This document shows positions 26,656 through 35,278 of a stretch of DNA of 64,000 nucleotides, piece by piece. The stretch is from Kaistia geumhonensis. GTDB lineage: Bacteria; Pseudomonadota; Alphaproteobacteria; Rhizobiales; Kaistiaceae. Below the pieces are notes generated by a model that searched no databases, was not told the DNA's origin, and saw only the letters and a program-made list of their open reading frames with translations. The translations under genes and the position numbers were made by a program. How positions within the stretch are numbered: position 1 is the first letter of the stretch; every line of letters begins with the position of its first letter. The stretch lies in the NCBI RefSeq assembly GCF_030815145.1, contig NZ_JAUSWJ010000001.1, positions 1,054,001-1,118,000 on the forward strand. Direction: 5' to 3'.

Positions 26656-28026
26656 TCATTTGCGGTTGTATTCCTTGACGGTCGGGTTCCCGAAGACGAA
26701 GCCCTGCGGATTGCTCTGAACGGAATTCAGCGTGCGGTTGAACTGCGTCGTCGTGCGCTGCAACTGGTTCACCAGCTGGTCGATATTGCGCAGGCCCGAG
26801 CCCGTGAAGTCGGCGATGTTGGCCGAGATCGCGTCGGCGCGGCCGGCGAAGGCGTCGGCGACCTTGCGGATGGACACCGCCGCGGCCGCCGCCTCCTTGA
26901 AGAAGTTCTTGCTGTCTGGATCGTTCACGATCGCGTCGGCGCCGCCGAGGATCGAGTCGAGCTTCGCCGAGGCGTCGTTGAGCCGGCCCATCAGCTGGTT
27001 GGTGCTGCCGACGATCTGCTCGACCTCAGGCTGCTGCTTGCGGGCGAAGGCGACGAAGTCGCGGGCGTCGGCCACGGCGGCGCTGGCATCGGCAACGATC
27101 TTGTCGACGTCGACGGTCGCGCCCTGGATACGGCGGGCGACGGTCGCGACGTCCTGGATCGTGCTCTTCACGGCCTCGACCTGAACGGCGTCGATGATCT
27201 GCCGCGCCGAGGCGAGCGTCTGGCCGAGCTGCTCCGAGACGTCCTTCACGTTGGAGACGATCTGCGGGAAGGCGTCGGCCGATTGCGCCAGCTTCTCGAC
27301 CACCTTGTCGATCTGGTTGATCGCGTCGGCGATCTTGCTCGGATCGACGGCGGCGAGGATCCTGTCGGCCTTGCCGACGAGGCCCTGCAGGTCGCCCGAC
27401 AGCGCACCGACCTGCTTCGACAGCGCCGAAACATTGGCCAGGAAGTCGTTGATTCCATCGGAGTTCTGCGCCAGCGCGCCGGTGAACTTCTCGACATTGG
27501 CGAGCGTCGTCTTCACCGAGGGCTGGGCGTCGTCGAGGATGACGTTAAGCCGCTCGACGGTCACATTCGCCTTGTTGAGAAGGTCCTGCGCGCTGGTCAG
27601 GATCTCGGAAAGACCGGAGCCCGAAGCGACGAGGGTCGGAATTTCGGTCTCGTCGAAGATGCTCGGCAGATTGGCCGAGCCGCCGCGCAGCTCGATCGAC
27701 GCGATGCCGGTCAGGCCCTGCACGCCGACGGTGGCCTTGGTGTCGGACTTGATCGGCTGGTTGGGGTCGACCGAGACCATGGCCTCGACCTGGTTCGGGT
27801 CCTGCGGGTTGATGCGCAGCGTGGTCACGTCGCCGATTCTGATGCCGTTGAACAGCACCTGGCTGCCATTGGCGAGACCGGTGACCGAGCCGGGAATGAG
27901 GATGCGCAGCGGCTTGCGCGTGCCGCTCTCGTCATAGCGGGCGAGCCAGTAGACGAAGGCGAAGCAGGCGACGATCACCGCCAGGGTGAACACGCCGATG
28001 GTCGCGTAGTTCGCGCGGGTTTCCAT
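26656..28026 (-). CDS. MlaD-family MCE-domain substrate-binding protein
   Basis: Periplasmic phospholipid- or lipid-binding subunit. It has 456 residues, longer than E. coli MlaD (~180). One N-terminal membrane helix (IGVFTLAVIVACFAFVYWLA) anchors it, a single MCE domain follows at about 40-115 (GSVTGLANGSQVLFNGIRIG, GLTGIASIELRGGS), and the rest is a long helical region that probably forms a tube toward the outer membrane. ATG 28026 is 3 bases after the ATPase stop. With permease, ATPase and lipoprotein it completes a four-gene lipid ABC system. Confidence 0.93.
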   Translation of the reverse strand: METRANYATIGVFTLAVIVACFAFVYWLARYDESGTRKPLRILIPGSVTGLANGSQVLFNGIRIGDVTTLRINPQDPNQVEAMVSVDPNQPIKSDTKATVGVQGLTGIASIELRGGSANLPSIFDETEIPTLVASGSGLSEILTSAQDLLNKANVTVERLNVILDDAQPSVKTTLANVEKFTGALAQNSDGINDFLANVSALSKQVGALSGDLQGLVGKADRILAAVDPSKIADAINQIDKVVEKLAQSADAFPQIVSNVKDVSEQLGQTLASARQIIDAVQVEAVKSTIQDVATVARRIQGATVDVDKIVADASAAVADARDFVAFARKQQPEVEQIVGSTNQLMGRLNDASAKLDSILGGADAIVNDPDSKNFFKEAAAAAVSIRKVADAFAGRADAISANIADFTGSGLRNIDQLVNQLQRTTTQFNRTLNSVQSNPQGFVFGNPTVKEYNRK

Positions 28027-28029
28027 GCC

Positions 28030-28824
28030 TTACGCCTGCTCCTCGAGGCGGCGCGCTCGGGCGCCGCGGAAGTATTTCTGAACCCATGGATGATCGAAAG
28101 CGAGCATGTCCTTGATGGTGCCCTCGATCAGCACATGCCGGTCGCCCAGCACGGCGATCCGGTCGCACACCGTATAGAGACTGTCGAGATCGTGCGTCAC
28201 CATGAACACGGTGAGACCGAGCGTATCGCGCAGCGTCGCGATCAGCGCATCGAATTCCGCCGCGCCGATCGGATCGAGGCCGGAAGTCGGCTCGTCGAGG
28301 AACACGATGTCCGGATCGAGCGCCAGCGCCCGCGCGAGGCTGGCGCGCTTGATCATGCCGCCGGAAAGCTCCGAGGGCAGGCGATCGGCCGCTTCCGGCG
28401 CGAGGCCGACGAGGTCGATCTTCAGCCGGGCCAGTTCCTCCATCAGCCGCGGCGAGAGCTTCAGATGCTCGCGCATCGGAAACTCGACATTCTGCAGCAC
28501 GTTGAGCGACGAGAAGAGCGCGCCCTGCTGGAAAAGCACCCCGAGCCGCTGGTCGATCTGCGCGCGGATCGCGGGCTCGGCGTCGTCATAGGGCTGGCCG
28601 AGGATCTCGACACTGCCGGCCGTCTTGGCCTGCAGGCCGAGGATCGTGCGCAGCAGCACCGACTTGCCCGTGCCGGAAGCGCCGACGATGCCGAGGATCT
28701 CGCCGCGATAGACGTCGATGTCGAGATTCTCGAGGATCATGCGCTCGCCGAAGCCGACCGTGATGCCGCGACCGCGGATCACGGTCTCGCTCTTCACGGG
28801 CACGGACGTCTTGCGGACCGCCAT
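28030..28824 (-). CDS. Mla-type ABC transporter ATP-binding protein
   Basis: MlaF-like ATPase, 264 residues. Walker A is VGASGTGKSVLLR, the Q-loop is in LFQQGALFSSLNVLQNVEF, the signature is LSGGMIKRASLARALAL and Walker B is DIVFLDEPTSGLDPIG; the switch histidine is in VTHDLDS. The LSGGM signature is typical of the MlaF/Mkl family. ATG 28824 gives MAVRKTSVPVKSE, two bases after the permease stop; a longer frame reading upstream belongs to the permease gene in another frame. It energises the permease encoded just before it. Confidence 0.94.
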   Translation of the reverse strand: MAVRKTSVPVKSETVIRGRGITVGFGERMILENLDIDVYRGEILGIVGASGTGKSVLLRTILGLQAKTAGSVEILGQPYDDAEPAIRAQIDQRLGVLFQQGALFSSLNVLQNVEFPMREHLKLSPRLMEELARLKIDLVGLAPEAADRLPSELSGGMIKRASLARALALDPDIVFLDEPTSGLDPIGAAEFDALIATLRDTLGLTVFMVTHDLDSLYTVCDRIAVLGDRHVLIEGTIKDMLAFDHPWVQKYFRGARARRLEEQA

Positions 28825-28826
28825 GA

Positions 28827-30014
28827 TCAGTAGCTCACGGCGCTGAAATAGATGGCGAACACGCCGTCGACGACGATGACCATGAAGATCGCCTTCACGA
28901 CGGAGGATGTCGTCCGCGCGCCGAGCGACTCGGCGCTGCCCTGGACGCGGAAGCCTTCGGTCGCCGCGATGATGCCGATGATCAGCGCCATGAACGGCGC
29001 CTTGATGATGCCGACCCAGAAGGTGCTGACATAGACCGCGTCGCGCAGCCGCATGATGAAGGCGGAGGGCGGCAGGCCGACATAAAACCAGCTGACAAGG
29101 CCGCCGCCGACGAGGGCCGAGAAATCGGCGACCACCGTCAGAAGCGGCAGCGCGATCACCAGCGCCAGGATGCGCGGCAGGACGAGCACCTCGTTGACGT
29201 CGAGGCCGATGACGTCGAGCGCGTCGATTTCCTCGCGCATCTTCATCGAGCCGATCTCGGCCGTGAAGGCGCTGCCGGAGCGGCCGGCGATCATGATCGC
29301 CGTCAGGAGCACGCCGAGCTCGCGCAACACGAGGACGCCGACGAGATCGACGACATAGACCTCGGCGCCGAAGGGGCGCAGCTGGAAGGCGCTCTGCTGC
29401 GCGATGATGGCGCCGATCAGGAGCGACATCAGCGAGATGATCGGAACGGCGCGCAGCCCGGCGCGGTCGATGTGGAACACGACCGACGTGATTCGGAAGC
29501 GGCTCGGGTTGACCAGCGCCTTCAAGAAGCCGACGGCGACGCCGCCGAGAATGTTGAGGCCCGCTTCGGCGTCCGAGACGGCGCCATACATGCCGCGGCC
29601 GATGCCCTCGAGCAGCTCGACGACGACGCTCTGCCGCTTCTTGCGCGGCGGCAGCTCGCGCTCCGCGTCCTTGAGCGCCGCCAGAAGGCGCATGACATTG
29701 TCGGAGCCGCCCTCGAAGCTGACCTCGACGCCCTTGGCGCCGACCTCGCGCTCCAGCCGCGTGATCAGCCAGCCGCCGGCGGTGTCGATATGGTCGACGT
29801 CGGAAAGATCGATGACGACGGCGCGATCGGCCGCTGCGACCGCCTTCTCGATTTCGCCCTCGAGGACGCTGGCGCTGGCGAGAGTCCACTCGCCGCGCGG
29901 AACGAGTCGCAGCTGGCCGTCCGAACCGTTTGTTTCGAGTTTCGCCGCTGCTTCAGCCGCCACGACCATTACCGGTGTCGAACCCTCTTGCGGCCGTGAC
30001 CTGCGGGCAGCCAT
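28827..30014 (-). CDS. Mla-type permease with fused N-terminal STAS domain
   Basis: A 395-residue protein joining an MlaB-like STAS domain (about 30-120, with VVIDLSDVDHIDTAGGWLI) to an MlaE permease (about 150-395). The MlaE part has PSRFRITSVVFHIDRAGL, LGVLLTAIMIAGRSGSAFTA, and the EIGSMKMREEIDALDVIG motif, then about five membrane helices. In E. coli MlaB is a separate protein; here it is covalently attached. ATG 30014 is used, and ATG 29969 with AGAGGG before it is an alternative. It is the first gene of the lipid-transport operon. Confidence 0.93.
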   Translation of the reverse strand: MAARRSRPQEGSTPVMVVAAEAAAKLETNGSDGQLRLVPRGEWTLASASVLEGEIEKAVAAADRAVVIDLSDVDHIDTAGGWLITRLEREVGAKGVEVSFEGGSDNVMRLLAALKDAERELPPRKKRQSVVVELLEGIGRGMYGAVSDAEAGLNILGGVAVGFLKALVNPSRFRITSVVFHIDRAGLRAVPIISLMSLLIGAIIAQQSAFQLRPFGAEVYVVDLVGVLVLRELGVLLTAIMIAGRSGSAFTAEIGSMKMREEIDALDVIGLDVNEVLVLPRILALVIALPLLTVVADFSALVGGGLVSWFYVGLPPSAFIMRLRDAVYVSTFWVGIIKAPFMALIIGIIAATEGFRVQGSAESLGARTTSSVVKAIFMVIVVDGVFAIYFSAVSY

Positions 30015-30110
30015 TGTGATGCTGTCCGCTCACCAAGCTTCCCGACCCATCCCACCTAGTGGCATGGGGAGAGGAAGGACGGCAAGCGTCCACTGAAAGG
30101 AACCTTCGCC

Positions 30111-31127
30111 ATGCAGATCGTCACACCTTACCTGTTGTTTTTGGGTGACGTTCCCGACGCCCTCGCGGCGAAGACGGCGCTCGGCATCGTCGACTGGCGC
30201 CCGGAGTGGTGCATCGGCCAGTTGCGCCTTCCCGGCTGCAAGGCCGATGCCGGCGTCCCGGACCTCGGCATCGCCGAGGCGAAGGCAGCCGGGGTGCGCA
30301 CCATGATCGTCGGCGCGGTGAATGCCGGCGGCGTGCTGCCGGATCACTGGATCGCCTCGATCGTCGAGGCGCTCGAAGCCGGTCTCGACGTGGCGAGCGG
30401 CCTGCACACGAAGCTCGGCGACATCCCGGCGATCCGCGAGGCGGCCGAGCGCAACGGCGCGACGCTCTTCGACGTGCGCCATTCGAGCGAGCGATTCCCG
30501 ACCGGCAAGGGCACGAAGCGATCCGGCAAGCGTCTGCTCACGGTCGGCACGGACTGTTCGGTCGGCAAGAAATACACCGCCCTCGCGCTCGAAGCGGCGA
30601 TGCGCGAGGCCGGCTTCAGCGCCGATTTCCGCGCGACGGGCCAGACCGGCGTGTTCATTTCCGGGCGCGGCGTCGCCATCGACGCGGTGGTGGCCGACTT
30701 CATCTCCGGCGCCGTCGAATGGCTGTCGCCGGCCGCCGACGCCGATCACTGGGACCTCGTCGAGGGTCAGGGCTCGCTGTTCCATCCCTCCTTCGCCGGC
30801 GTCTCGCTCGGCCTGCTGCATGGCGCGCAGCCGGATGCCTTCGTGGTCTGCCACGAGCCGACGCGCACGCGGATGCGCGGCGTGCAGCATCCCCTGCCCT
30901 CGATCGAGGATGTGATCGACCTCACCGTTCGCTGCGGCAGCCTCACCAATCCCGACATTCGCTGCGTCGGCATCGCGATCAACACCGCGGCGCTCGACGA
31001 CGCCGCCGCGACGGCTCTGCTGGCCGAGACCGCCGGGCGCCTGTCGCTTCCCGCCGTCGACCCGATCCGCACCGGCGTCGCGCCGATCGTCGCCGAGATC
31101 GGCCGCGTCTTCGGCAAGGCGGGCTGA
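30111..31127 (+). CDS. dgcN: D-glutamate N-acetyltransferase DgcN (DUF1611)
   Basis: A 338-residue DUF1611 protein. Members adjacent to a dipeptide epimerase-like gene are known as DgcN, which acetylates D-glutamate as the first step of a D-glutamate catabolic route. Conserved stretches are GIVDWRPEWCIGQLRLPGC, VGTDCSVGKKYTALALE (a P-loop-like site) and GLHTKLGDIPAI. AAAGGAA precedes ATG 30111. The gene for DgcA begins 3 bases after its stop, which strongly supports the assignment. D-glutamate is abundant in cell walls. Confidence 0.88.
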   Translation: MQIVTPYLLFLGDVPDALAAKTALGIVDWRPEWCIGQLRLPGCKADAGVPDLGIAEAKAAGVRTMIVGAVNAGGVLPDHWIASIVEALEAGLDVASGLHTKLGDIPAIREAAERNGATLFDVRHSSERFPTGKGTKRSGKRLLTVGTDCSVGKKYTALALEAAMREAGFSADFRATGQTGVFISGRGVAIDAVVADFISGAVEWLSPAADADHWDLVEGQGSLFHPSFAGVSLGLLHGAQPDAFVVCHEPTRTRMRGVQHPLPSIEDVIDLTVRCGSLTNPDIRCVGIAINTAALDDAAATALLAETAGRLSLPAVDPIRTGVAPIVAEIGRVFGKAG

Positions 31128-31130
31128 GCG

Positions 31131-32117
31131 ATGGCGCTGCGCAAGCTCTCCGTCGCCATCGAGCGCTGGCCGATCGCCGGCAGCTTCGTCATCTCGCGCG
31201 GGTCGCGGACGGAGGCGACGGTGGTCGTGGCGACCATCGAGGAGGACGGGCATGTCGGCCGGGGCGAATGCGTGCCCTATGCCCGCTACGGCGAGACCGT
31301 CGAAGGCGTCGCCGAGACGATCCGCACGCAGGGATTCGCGATCGCCGGCGGTATCGACCGGGAGGGGCTGCTCGCCACGCTGCCCGGCGGGGCGGCGCGC
31401 AATGCGATCGATTGCGCCCTTTGGGATCTCGAGGCCAAGCTTTCGGGGATCTCCGTCGCCGAGAGGCTCGGTCTCGCCTCGCCGCACGCGCTGGAGACGG
31501 CCTATACGCTCAGTCTCGGCACGCCGGAGAGCATGGAGGAGGCGGCCCGGGCCGCCGCCGGACGTCCGCTGCTCAAGGTGAAGCTCGGCGGCGAGGGCGA
31601 CGATGCGCGCATCGCCGCAGTGCGGCGCGGCGCTCCGAAGTCGCGGCTCATCGCCGACGCCAACGAGGGCTGGCCCGTCGAGCAGTTCGACCGGCTAATG
31701 CGGGCCTGCGCCGCCGCCGGCGTCGAACTGATCGAACAGCCACTGCCGGTCGGCGCCGACGACATCCTGCGCTATGTCGATCGCACGGTTCCGATCTGCG
31801 CCGACGAGAGCCTGCACGAGGCGGCGGACTGCGCGCTGCTCGCCGACCGCTATGACGCGGTCAACATCAAGCTCGAAAAGACGGGCGGCCTGACCGGGGC
31901 GCTTGGCGTCGTCCGCGCGGCACGCGCCCAGAATCTCGCGGTCATGGTCGGCTGCATGGTCGGGACCTCGCTCGCCATGGCGCCGGCCGTGCTGCTTGCG
32001 CAGGACGCCGACTATGTCGATCTCGACGGTCCGCTCCTCCTGGCGCGTGACCGCGAGCCGGGCCTCGACTATCGCGGCAGCCGCGTCAGCCCGCCCTCGC
32101 CCGCGCTCTGGGGCTGA
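31131..32117 (+). CDS. dgcA: N-acetyl-D-glutamate racemase DgcA
   Basis: A 328-residue enolase-superfamily enzyme of the muconate-cycloisomerase/dipeptide-epimerase type. Paired with DgcN it should convert N-acetyl-D-glutamate to the L form. Active-site residues: the lysine pair in LLKVKLGGEG, metal ligands in LIADANEGW, LIEQPLPVG and ICADESLH, and the second lysine in NIKLEKTGG. Without DgcN next to it, it could be an L-Ala-D/L-Glu epimerase. Its last 49 bases overlap the convergent MFS gene. Confidence 0.88.
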   Translation: MALRKLSVAIERWPIAGSFVISRGSRTEATVVVATIEEDGHVGRGECVPYARYGETVEGVAETIRTQGFAIAGGIDREGLLATLPGGAARNAIDCALWDLEAKLSGISVAERLGLASPHALETAYTLSLGTPESMEEAARAAAGRPLLKVKLGGEGDDARIAAVRRGAPKSRLIADANEGWPVEQFDRLMRACAAAGVELIEQPLPVGADDILRYVDRTVPICADESLHEAADCALLADRYDAVNIKLEKTGGLTGALGVVRAARAQNLAVMVGCMVGTSLAMAPAVLLAQDADYVDLDGPLLLARDREPGLDYRGSRVSPPSPALWG

Positions 32118-33268
32118 AGCACGAGGCGGTCGAAAAGGAGGATGGCCGCCGCCAGCGCCGCGAAAGCTGACATCGCCCAGAATCCATTGACGCCGAAATG
32201 CTCGTAGAGCGGCCCGGCCATCAGCGTCGTCAGCGCCATCAGCACGCCCGCCGCCACCATGCAGAGCCCCTGCGCCGAGGCCGTCATCTCCTCCGGCACG
32301 GATCGCGCGATGGCGAGCTGCATGCCGACGAAACTGGCGCCGAAGGTGAAGGCGTGCAGCAACTGGAGGACGAGATTGGCGGCGAGGCTGGCCGCGAAGG
32401 GCAGCAGCGTCCAGCGCAGCACGGCCGCGAGCGCGCCGATCAGGATCAGTGTGTGCGGATGGAGGCGCAGCAGCCGGCTGGACACGGCGAACATGACGAT
32501 CTCGGCGATGACGCCGGCCGCCCAGAGCAGGCCGATCTGGGAACCCGAGAAGCCGAGGGTCTGCCACTCGATGGTGCCGAAGGAATAGAACAGGCCATGG
32601 CTCGCCTGGATGAGGCCGGTCGACGAGGCGACGACGAGGAATTGCGGGCTGAGCAGGATCGCGCGGGCCGAGCGTCGGACCGGACGCGCGGCATCGTCGG
32701 CGGCGCGCTCGGCCGGCGGCGTCACCGGCAGGGCGAAGGCGGCGGCGAGGCAGACGACGAAACCGGCAGTGATCATCGGGGCGAGGATCGGCGCGCCGAA
32801 CCAGCCGAACACGACACCGGCGGCGACGCTCACCACGACGAAACTGATCGAGCCCCAGACGCGCATGCGCCCATAATCGACACCGAAGCGCCGGACACCG
32901 GTCAGCGCCAGGGCGTCTGCCGCCGGCTGGTTGAGCTGCCAGGCCGTGACCGCGAGCCCCGTCAGGAGCAGGACGAGCGGGATCGGAGACACGAAGATCG
33001 CGGGCACGAAGAAGCACAGCCCGAGAATGGAAAAGAAGATGATCGCCAGGCGGCGGTTGGGGGCGCGGTCGGCCAGCCAGCTTCCGGCGGGAGAGGCGAC
33101 GATCCGCGCGGCGAGCGGAAAGGCGAGGCAGGCGGCGATCTCCACCGCCGAGAAGCCCCGCTCGCGCAGCCAGACCGGCAGGAACGGCACGGTGACGCCG
33201 CTCACCATGAAGGAGGCCGCATAGAAGGCGGACATGCGAACCCTGAAAAGGGGCGGCGCGGCGGTCAT
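32069..33268 (-). CDS. MFS transporter (3-phenylpropionate-type)
   Basis: A 399-residue major-facilitator protein with about 12 membrane helices, most similar to the HcaT/PPP-type MFS_1_like family. It opens with FYAASFMVSGVTVPFLPVWL, has SWLADRAPNRRLA in the first cytoplasmic loop and ends with a charged tail. ATG 33268 is used, and ATG 33235 with AGGG before it would remove 11 residues. Its stop lies inside the end of dgcA on the other strand. The substrate cannot be told; proximity to dgcNA does not prove a link, as the two are convergent. Confidence 0.88.
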   Translation of the reverse strand: MTAAPPLFRVRMSAFYAASFMVSGVTVPFLPVWLRERGFSAVEIAACLAFPLAARIVASPAGSWLADRAPNRRLAIIFFSILGLCFFVPAIFVSPIPLVLLLTGLAVTAWQLNQPAADALALTGVRRFGVDYGRMRVWGSISFVVVSVAAGVVFGWFGAPILAPMITAGFVVCLAAAFALPVTPPAERAADDAARPVRRSARAILLSPQFLVVASSTGLIQASHGLFYSFGTIEWQTLGFSGSQIGLLWAAGVIAEIVMFAVSSRLLRLHPHTLILIGALAAVLRWTLLPFAASLAANLVLQLLHAFTFGASFVGMQLAIARSVPEEMTASAQGLCMVAAGVLMALTTLMAGPLYEHFGVNGFWAMSAFAALAAAILLFDRLVLQPQSAGEGGLTRLPR

Positions 33269-33368
33269 TCAGGGAACCTGACAATCTTTGTGGCGGAACG
33301 ACTCGGCGGCGATCCGCGGCGTTGAAGCGTATCAAGCAGCAGGGCAAGCCGCCATGGCGACGGCGCCG

Positions 33369-34340
33369 TCAAGGGGCCGAAAGCGCCCTCGCGAGCATCG
33401 GCTCGTCGATATTGCCGCCGGAGAGCACGGCGACCACAGTCCGTCCGCCGACCGCGAAACGGCCGGAGAGCAGCGCGGCGAGCGCCACCGCCCCGCCGGG
33501 TTCGACCACGAGCTTCAGCGTACGAACCGCGAAGGCAACCGCCGCGAGCGCCTCCGCGTCGCTCACGGTCAGCGCGCCGGCGGCGAGGCGGCTGTTGATG
33601 GTGAAGCCCCGCCTGCCGGGCGCCGGCGCCATCAGCGCGTCGCAGACCGAACCGGAGAGGCGCTCGTTGCGCAGGATCGTTCCCGCCTCCAGCGAGCGGC
33701 CATAGTCGTCGAACCCTTCCGGCTCCACGAGATGGACAGCCGCGGCCGGCATGCGTTCGCTCAGCGCCAGTGCGATGCCCGACGAAAGACCGCCGCCGCC
33801 GCAGGGCACCAGCACGGCATCGGCGACCTCGCCGCGCGCCGCCAGCGCGGCGGCGATCTCGAGACCGACCGTCCCCTGCCCGGCGATCACGGCAGGATCG
33901 TCGTAGGGATGAACGAGCCGCGCCCCGGTCCGCTCCATGATCTCGGCGGCGATCGCCTCGCGATCGTCCTCGGCGCGGCGATAGGTGACGACCGCGGCGC
34001 CGAGGCGGCGCGTGCCCTCCAGCTTCGCGGCCGGCGCATCCTCCGGCATGACGATCGTCGCCGCGACGCCGAACAGCCGCGCCGCCGCCGCGACGCCCTG
34101 CGCATGATTGCCCGAGGAGACCGCGACGACACCGCGGCTCCGCTCCGCTGCGTCCATCGCGGCGAGCGCGTTGTAGGCGCCGCGGAACTTGAACGAGCCG
34201 GTGCGCTGAAGCGTCTCCGCCTTGAGATAGACGCGGCCACCGACGGCCGCATCCAGCGCCGGCGAGGAGAGCAAGGGCGTCGCGAGGGCCTTGCCGGCGA
34301 TCCGCCCCGCCGCGGCCTCGATATCGTCGATGGTGATCAT
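33369..34340 (-). CDS. Threonine/serine dehydratase (PLP-dependent)
   Basis: A 323-residue fold-type II PLP enzyme. The cofactor lysine is in TGSFKFRGAYNAL, the Asn/Gly site is VAVSSGNHAQG, and the phosphate-binding glycine loop is VPCGGGGLSSGIALAL. There is no C-terminal ACT-type regulatory domain, so it is of the short, catabolic type: deamination of threonine or serine to a keto acid, with serine racemase or EutB-like hydroxyectoine dehydratase as alternatives. It is 100 bases before the MFS gene on the same strand and divergent from the AraC-family regulator gene. Confidence 0.88.
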   Translation of the reverse strand: MITIDDIEAAAGRIAGKALATPLLSSPALDAAVGGRVYLKAETLQRTGSFKFRGAYNALAAMDAAERSRGVVAVSSGNHAQGVAAAARLFGVAATIVMPEDAPAAKLEGTRRLGAAVVTYRRAEDDREAIAAEIMERTGARLVHPYDDPAVIAGQGTVGLEIAAALAARGEVADAVLVPCGGGGLSSGIALALSERMPAAAVHLVEPEGFDDYGRSLEAGTILRNERLSGSVCDALMAPAPGRRGFTINSRLAAGALTVSDAEALAAVAFAVRTLKLVVEPGGAVALAALLSGRFAVGGRTVVAVLSGGNIDEPMLARALSAP

Positions 34341-34438
34341 GCCGCCGGGCTACCAGTCCGCGGGACCGTGAGCAATCCCGATCAAGCGGGGCGCGGTGAA
34401 GTGACTAGGATGCGTGACCGAAGGCGGGGACGGGACGG

Positions 34439-35278
34439 ATGGACACGGTCAAGCGGGCACTCTGGCATATCGAACGCTGCATCGGCGAACAGCCGACGCT
34501 CGATCGCATCGCCGCCGCCATCGGCCTCTCCCGGTTCCATCTTTCGCGGATCTTCGTGGAGGCGACCGGCCGCTCATTCTCCGGGCATGTGCGGGGCCGC
34601 CGCCTCAGCGAGGCGGCACGGCAGCTGGCGGATGGCGCACCGAACATTATGACGGTGGCGCTCGATGCCGGCTACGGCTCGCATGAAGCCTTCTCCCGCG
34701 CCTTCAAGGACCAGTTCGGCCTGACGCCCGAAAGCCTTCGGCTCAGGGCGGATCTTTCCTCCCTCACGCTCGTGGAGCCCATCCCGATGCCCGACACGCC
34801 CATCGCCATCGAAGACCCCGAGATCCGCAGCGTCGATACGCTGCTGCTGGCTGGCTTGCGCCAGTTCTTCACCTATGAGGAACGCGCGGGTATTCCGCTG
34901 CTCTGGCAGCGCTTCGGGCCGCATATCGACCATGTGCCGGACCAGATTCCCGGCGATGCCTATGGCGTCTGCATCCGCTCCGACGATGAACGCACCGACG
35001 GCTTCGACTATCTCGCCGCCGTGCCGGTCTCCTCGCTCGACCGGCTTGGCGAAGGGCTCGTCGGCGTGCGTATCCCGCCGCTGCGCTTCGCCGTGTTCCA
35101 GCATCGCGATCACGTCTCGACCATCGGCGCGACCTGCGCCGCGGCCGGCGACTGGCTTGGCCGCGAGCGGCGCGCGCATCCGGCGAGCACGATCCTGATG
35201 GTCGAATATTACGGGCTGGACTTCGATCCCGTGACCGGCCTCGGCGGATGCGAGGTCTGGGTGCCGGTACGCGACTGA
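34439..35278 (+). CDS. AraC-family regulator with GyrI-like effector domain
   Basis: A 279-residue regulator. The two helix-turn-helix units of the AraC type are in residues 1-100 (TLDRIAAAIGLSRFHLSRIF and MTVALDAGYGSHEAFSRAFK, then FGLTPESLR). A GyrI-like small-molecule-binding domain fills about 115-279. This order resembles Rob and its relatives, which respond to drugs or hydrophobic compounds. It is divergent from the dehydratase gene across 98 bases. The last 70 bases overlap the 3' end of the convergent glycosyltransferase gene. Confidence 0.9.
   Translation: MDTVKRALWHIERCIGEQPTLDRIAAAIGLSRFHLSRIFVEATGRSFSGHVRGRRLSEAARQLADGAPNIMTVALDAGYGSHEAFSRAFKDQFGLTPESLRLRADLSSLTLVEPIPMPDTPIAIEDPEIRSVDTLLLAGLRQFFTYEERAGIPLLWQRFGPHIDHVPDQIPGDAYGVCIRSDDERTDGFDYLAAVPVSSLDRLGEGLVGVRIPPLRFAVFQHRDHVSTIGATCAAAGDWLGRERRAHPASTILMVEYYGLDFDPVTGLGGCEVWVPVRD

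Noticed and set aside
26560-28833. A 757-codon plus-strand frame opposite the Mla genes
   Set aside because: Same reason: it mirrors mlaD and the ATPase genes, whose motifs are intact.
32069-32117. 49-base 3' overlap of dgcA and the MFS gene as a sign of a wrong stop
   Set aside because: Both C-termini look normal for their families, so the overlap is simply convergent packing.
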